DNA of 64,000 nt. Origin: an uncultured Amylibacter sp. Lineage in GTDB: Bacteria > Pseudomonadota > Alphaproteobacteria > Rhodobacterales > Rhodobacteraceae. The stretch is from NCBI GenBank assembly GCA_959347425.1, contig OY365741.1, forward strand, positions 1,636,501 to 1,700,500, written 5' to 3'. Of the stretch, positions 61,014 to 64,000 are shown one piece after another (position 1 is the first letter of the stretch; each line of letters opens with the position of its first letter). Under the pieces are notes generated by a model. It did no database searches. It saw only the letters and a program-made list of their open reading frames with translations, and was not told where the DNA came from. Position numbers and translations under genes: made by a program.

Positions 61014-61101
61014 AAAATAAAAGCAGGCAAGACCTACGCGACTTCCTAAAAAAGGCAATTACCCTTAAGAGTAAAAGATAGTCCGTAGGCCGAGCCCGCA
61101 T
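61014..61101 (-). ncRNA. Candidate small RNA, copy 2
   Basis: Same unit as at 59898 with two substitutions, neither in the paired arms: one in the internal loop and one at the expected 5' end. It begins 9 bases after the DUF3800 stop codon and is read toward that gene. Stem segments and the T-rich 3' end are conserved. Confidence 0.68.
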
Positions 61102-61108
61102 TTGTGTA

Positions 61109-61135
61109 AATATACCCATTCCACCCTCTTGTCAA
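61109..61135 (-). promoter_or_regulatory. Promoter of small RNA copy 2
   Basis: Perfect TTGACA (61135-61130) with TATATT (61114-61109) after 15 bases, or TATTTA (61112-61107) after 17. The -35 box is conserved between copies although most surrounding bases differ. Confidence 0.68.
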
Positions 61136-61163
61136 GCCGTTTTTACCCCAAAACCCCCGCCCC

Positions 61164-61192
61164 TTGCAATCGCGCCCTAAATCGCTTAAAAC
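61164..61192 (+). promoter_or_regulatory. Candidate promoter of proS
   Basis: TTGCAA (61164-61169), a 17-base spacer and TAAAAC (61187-61192), 45 bases before the ATG. Confidence 0.45.
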
Positions 61193-61237
61193 ACGGCGAA
61201 CCCTTTAACCCAAGCCCCCTAACAATAAGTCCCCGAT

Positions 61238-62605
61238 ATGCGCCTTACTCGTTCTTTCATTCCCATCCTTAAAGAAACCCCTGCCGAGGCGGCGATTGCC
61301 AGCCATCGTTTGATGCTGCGTTCTGGGCTTATTCGCCAAGCTGCCTCTGGTATTTATTCGTGGCTGCCACTTGGCTTTAAAATCCTGCGCCGAATAGAGG
61401 CTATCGTCCATCAGGAACAAATCCGTGCGGGGCATCATCCTATGCTTATGCCGACCTTACAACCAGCCGACCTCTGGCGTGAAAGCGGTCGGTATGAGGA
61501 TTATGGCAAGGAAATGCTACGGATAACCGACCGCCATAAAAAGGATATGCTCTATGGTCCAACGAATGAAGAGCTGATAACCGATATTTTCCGCAATACC
61601 GTGCGTTCTTACAAAGATTTACCGCTGACTCTGTATCATATCCAGTGGAAATTCCGCGATGAAATCCGCCCGCGTTTCGGCGTGATGCGGGGGCGTGAGT
61701 TCTACATGAAAGACGGCTATAATTTTGATGTGGATAAACCCAGCGCGTTACACGCTTATAATCGCCATTTTGTCAGTTACTTGCGTACCTACGAACGCCT
61801 AGGGCTAAAGGCTGTGCCGATGCGTGCGGATTCGGGGCCAATTGGCGGGGATAACACCCACGAATTCCTGATTTTGGCGCAAACGGGCGAATCCGAAGTG
61901 TTTTATGATAGCCAGATATTGGATTTACACCTTGGCGACCGCCAGATTGATTACGATGATTGGGCACAATGCCAAAGTATTGTTGATGAATGGACGAAAC
62001 CCTATGCTCGCACGGATGAAACGCATGATAAGGATGCGTTTGCCAAATTGCCCGAACCCCAGCAGAAAACCGCACGGGGGATAGAGGTCGGGCAGATTTT
62101 CTACTTTGGCACAAAGTACTCGGACGCAATGAAGGCAACGGTTGCTGATGCGGATGGTAAGGAATGCCCTGTTCATATGGGCTCTCACGGGATTGGCGTG
62201 TCGCGGTTAATCGGCGCGATTATAGAGGCAAATCACGACGATAAAGGCATTATTTGGCCAGAGGCGGTCAGCCCCTTTGCCGTGGGTTTGGTTAATTTAA
62301 AACAAGGCGATGCGGTGGCGGATAAGGCATGTGAAACTCTGTATAAAGAATTGCAAACCGCAGGGTTGGATACGTTATATGATGACAGAAACGAGCGGGC
62401 AGGGGCGAAATTTGCCACGATGGATTTAATCGGTTTGCCTTGGCGGATTACGGTTGGACCGCGCGGGTTAGAAAAAAACACGGTGGAATTAACCAATCGG
62501 CGCAGTGGTGAAACGCAAGATTTCCCAGCCGATAAAATCGTAGCGCATTTGGCGGCGCATTACGCCCCGTTGTTCGCGGCAGAGCGCTCGCAAGGTGGGC
62601 TATGA
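61238..62605 (+). CDS. proS: Prolyl-tRNA synthetase, short form
   Basis: The 455-residue class II synthetase charges tRNA-Pro. Motif 1 region: [24 protein letters not shown] sequence ([20 protein letters not shown]); motif 2: [20 protein letters not shown]; motif 3: [14 protein letters not shown]. The anticodon domain follows (about 360-455). It lacks the about 180-residue editing insertion of E. coli ProS, as usual in alphaproteobacteria. It overlaps lolC by ATGA, which is the common alphaproteobacterial proS-lolC-lolD order. Confidence 0.97.
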   Translation: MRLTRSFIPILKETPAEAAIASHRLMLRSGLIRQAASGIYSWLPLGFKILRRIEAIVHQEQIRAGHHPMLMPTLQPADLWRESGRYEDYGKEMLRITDRHKKDMLYGPTNEELITDIFRNTVRSYKDLPLTLYHIQWKFRDEIRPRFGVMRGREFYMKDGYNFDVDKPSALHAYNRHFVSYLRTYERLGLKAVPMRADSGPIGGDNTHEFLILAQTGESEVFYDSQILDLHLGDRQIDYDDWAQCQSIVDEWTKPYARTDETHDKDAFAKLPEPQQKTARGIEVGQIFYFGTKYSDAMKATVADADGKECPVHMGSHGIGVSRLIGAIIEANHDDKGIIWPEAVSPFAVGLVNLKQGDAVADKACETLYKELQTAGLDTLYDDRNERAGAKFATMDLIGLPWRITVGPRGLEKNTVELTNRRSGETQDFPADKIVAHLAAHYAPLFAAERSQGGL

Positions 62606-63903
62606 ATCAAACGGATACGAAAAAACCATTGCCATTCAGCCGCTTTGAATGGTTGATAGCGTGGCGGTACCTCCGCGCCCGCCGTGCCGAGGGCGGGATA
62701 AGCGTGATGGCGTGGATTTCCTTTATCGGCATTATGCTGGCGGTGTTTGCCTTGATTGCAACCTTGGGGATTCGGTCGGGGTTTCGTACCGATTTCACCC
62801 GCTCTATCCTTGGCGCGAACGCTCATGTCAGCCTGTATCGTGCACCCCACCGCGATGACGCGGGGCGTGTGATTGCTACCTTTACCGATTATGACGCGAT
62901 TGCCGACCGTTTGCGTGGCGTGGCAGGCGTAGTACGTGTTGCCCCACAGGTGAAAGGGCAGATTTTGCTGTCTGCCAATAACCGCAATGCGGGCGGGCAA
63001 GTTTTCGGGCAAAGGCTGGCGGATTTGCAAACCCTACCCCTGATTTCCACACCGAAAATAGCGCGTGGCAGTTTGGATGATTTTGAAAATGGCGTGGCGA
63101 TTGGGATTGGCGTGGCGCAGAGCCTTGGTTTGTCCGTTGGTGATAATTTAACCTTTATTTCGCCCGATGGGTTGGCGACTCCGTTTGGCACAAGCCCGCG
63201 TATTACTACCTATAAAGTGGTTTATATCTTCAGCGTGGGGCGGTATGATATTGACGCGGTGCGGGTTTATCTGCCCTTGGACGAGGCACAGAAATTTTTC
63301 AATCGCATTGATGCGGTTGATGAGTTTGAAATTCTGGTGGATGACCCGCAAAAGATAGCCGATTTTATTGTGCCTTTGGCGCGTGCCTCGGCGGTGGAGA
63401 ATATCGGTATGTGGAGCTGGCAGGACGCGAACGGTGGCTATCTGGATGCCCTGCAATCGGAGGATAATGTGATGTTTATATTGCTGTCTATTTTGGTGCT
63501 AATAGCCTCCATGAACATCGTTTCGGGGCTGATTATGCTGGTGAAAAACAAAGGGCGAGATATTGGGATTTTGCGGACAATGGGGGTATCGCAAGGCTCT
63601 GTCATGCGGATATTTTTCATCTGTGGCTCTGCCATTGGGGTGATTGGCACGATGGCGGGAATTGGGCTGGGGTGCGCGTTTATTATTTATATTGACCCGA
63701 TATTTAATGCGGTTAATTATATTATGGGCGGCGGAGTGTGGAGTGCGGAAAAGTTTTTATTAACCGAATTGCCTGCCGAATTGCGCCTGATTGATATTGG
63801 CAAAGCGGCGGGGTTGTCGCTGTCCTTGTCCTTTATTATCACGTTTTTTCCGGCACGGCGGGCGGCACGAATGAACCCGATAGAGGCTTTGCGTTATGAA
63901 TAA
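62602..63903 (+). CDS. lolC: Lipoprotein-releasing ABC transporter permease LolC/E
   Basis: The 433-residue inner-membrane protein has four helices (about 33-55, 285-312, 335-360, 400-425) with a large periplasmic MacB-like domain after the first. The N-terminus [20 protein letters not shown] and the C-terminal [19 protein letters not shown] are the family signatures. With LolD it releases mature lipoproteins from the inner membrane, which suits the many lipoproteins in this window. A single LolC/E-type gene probably forms a homodimer. It overlaps lolD by 8 bases. Confidence 0.93.
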   Translation: MNQTDTKKPLPFSRFEWLIAWRYLRARRAEGGISVMAWISFIGIMLAVFALIATLGIRSGFRTDFTRSILGANAHVSLYRAPHRDDAGRVIATFTDYDAIADRLRGVAGVVRVAPQVKGQILLSANNRNAGGQVFGQRLADLQTLPLISTPKIARGSLDDFENGVAIGIGVAQSLGLSVGDNLTFISPDGLATPFGTSPRITTYKVVYIFSVGRYDIDAVRVYLPLDEAQKFFNRIDAVDEFEILVDDPQKIADFIVPLARASAVENIGMWSWQDANGGYLDALQSEDNVMFILLSILVLIASMNIVSGLIMLVKNKGRDIGILRTMGVSQGSVMRIFFICGSAIGVIGTMAGIGLGCAFIIYIDPIFNAVNYIMGGGVWSAEKFLLTELPAELRLIDIGKAAGLSLSLSFIITFFPARRAARMNPIEALRYE

Positions 63904-64000
63904 TATATTGGTTTTAAAGGATGTTTGCAAAACCTATCACAGTGGTAAAACCCACCAGATAAAGGTTTTGGATGGGCTGAACCTCGCGATAAAAAGCGGG
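63896..64000 (+). CDS. lolD: Lipoprotein-releasing ABC transporter ATPase LolD, 5' fragment
   Basis: The frame opens at ATG 63896 within the end of lolC and runs off the window after 35 codons. The residues (VLKDVCKTYHSGKTHQIKVL, then DGLNLAIKSG) are the LolD N-terminus, just before the Walker A motif. Confidence 0.9.
   Translation, partial: MNNILVLKDVCKTYHSGKTHQIKVLDGLNLAIKSG

Noticed and set aside
59898..61106. 93-bp repeats as integron attC sites or IS ends
   Set aside because: No RYYYAAC/GTTRRRY core sites, no integrase or transposase, and each repeat has a promoter and terminator, which fits an RNA gene better.

Overview
This 64-kb window is a chromosomal stretch from an alphaproteobacterium, probably marine or otherwise aquatic. 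The evidence is the gene content and order: ilvE next to a petP/petR-type MarR plus response-regulator pair, short-form ProS, the lptC-lptA-lptB-hpf-ptsN cluster, two TRAP transporters, a taurine-type ABC transporter and GcvT-fused (dimethylglycine/sarcosine dehydrogenase-like) oxidoreductases. No rRNA operon, prophage, transposase or CRISPR array was seen. I do not assign a genus.

Layout. 1-7783: tail of a GcvT-type oxidoreductase, rpsO-pnp, a large Cys-rich lipoprotein, ilvE, petP, petR. 7900-14977: an AT-rich orphan gene, a lipoprotein remnant, tauA, an AT-rich orphan that separates tauA from tauBC, and a second TbpB-like lipoprotein. 14993-24520: gltX fused to a DUF4268 domain, nadE, a TRAP operon, and a PD-(D/E)XK-like protein, tRNA-Met and a DNA methyltransferase-HNH fusion in a row on the minus strand. 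24644-34094: a DMGDH-like enzyme, a second TRAP operon and a CRTAC-like/di-haem oxidoreductase pair. 34349-42788: a xylose-type ABC transporter, a TPR-like exported protein, an alpha/beta hydrolase, glucokinase, rppH and ctpA. 43096-51506: a Sel1 protein, gpmI-manC, rnd, lptCAB-hpf-ptsN, kdsB. 51508-56302: cysQ and rfbDBC, with a SEFIR-domain gene translationally coupled upstream of rfbC. 56376-64000: yggT, an MFS transporter, mepA, a phytase-like esterase, a DUF3800 gene between two copies of a small RNA gene, proS, lolC and the start of lolD.

How the genes work together. Much of the window serves the envelope: LPS transport (lptCAB), Kdo activation (kdsB), dTDP-rhamnose synthesis (rfbCBD), GDP-mannose synthesis (manC), murein trimming (mepA, ctpA) and lipoprotein export (lolCD). 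Nutrient capture by SBP-dependent systems (taurine-type ABC, two TRAPs, sugar ABC with glucokinase) is the second theme. AT-rich insertions (7900, 10142, the 3' part of gltX, 21920, 54851 and 60118) interrupt the background and look horizontally acquired; several resemble defence genes.

Most notable non-coding content. (1) A 93-bp unit, 91/93 identical at 59898 and 61014, carries a minus-strand promoter, a long imperfect hairpin and a terminator, so it looks like a duplicated small RNA gene bracketing the DUF3800 gene. (2) Dispersed hairpin elements (about 27.4, 37.6-38.0, 50.2 and 50.6 kb) have stems that differ in sequence but stay paired. (3) 7-bp repeat arrays (TTAGTTA/TTAGTGA) sit at gene 3' ends, carry stop codons in every frame and supply the actual stop codon for several genes.
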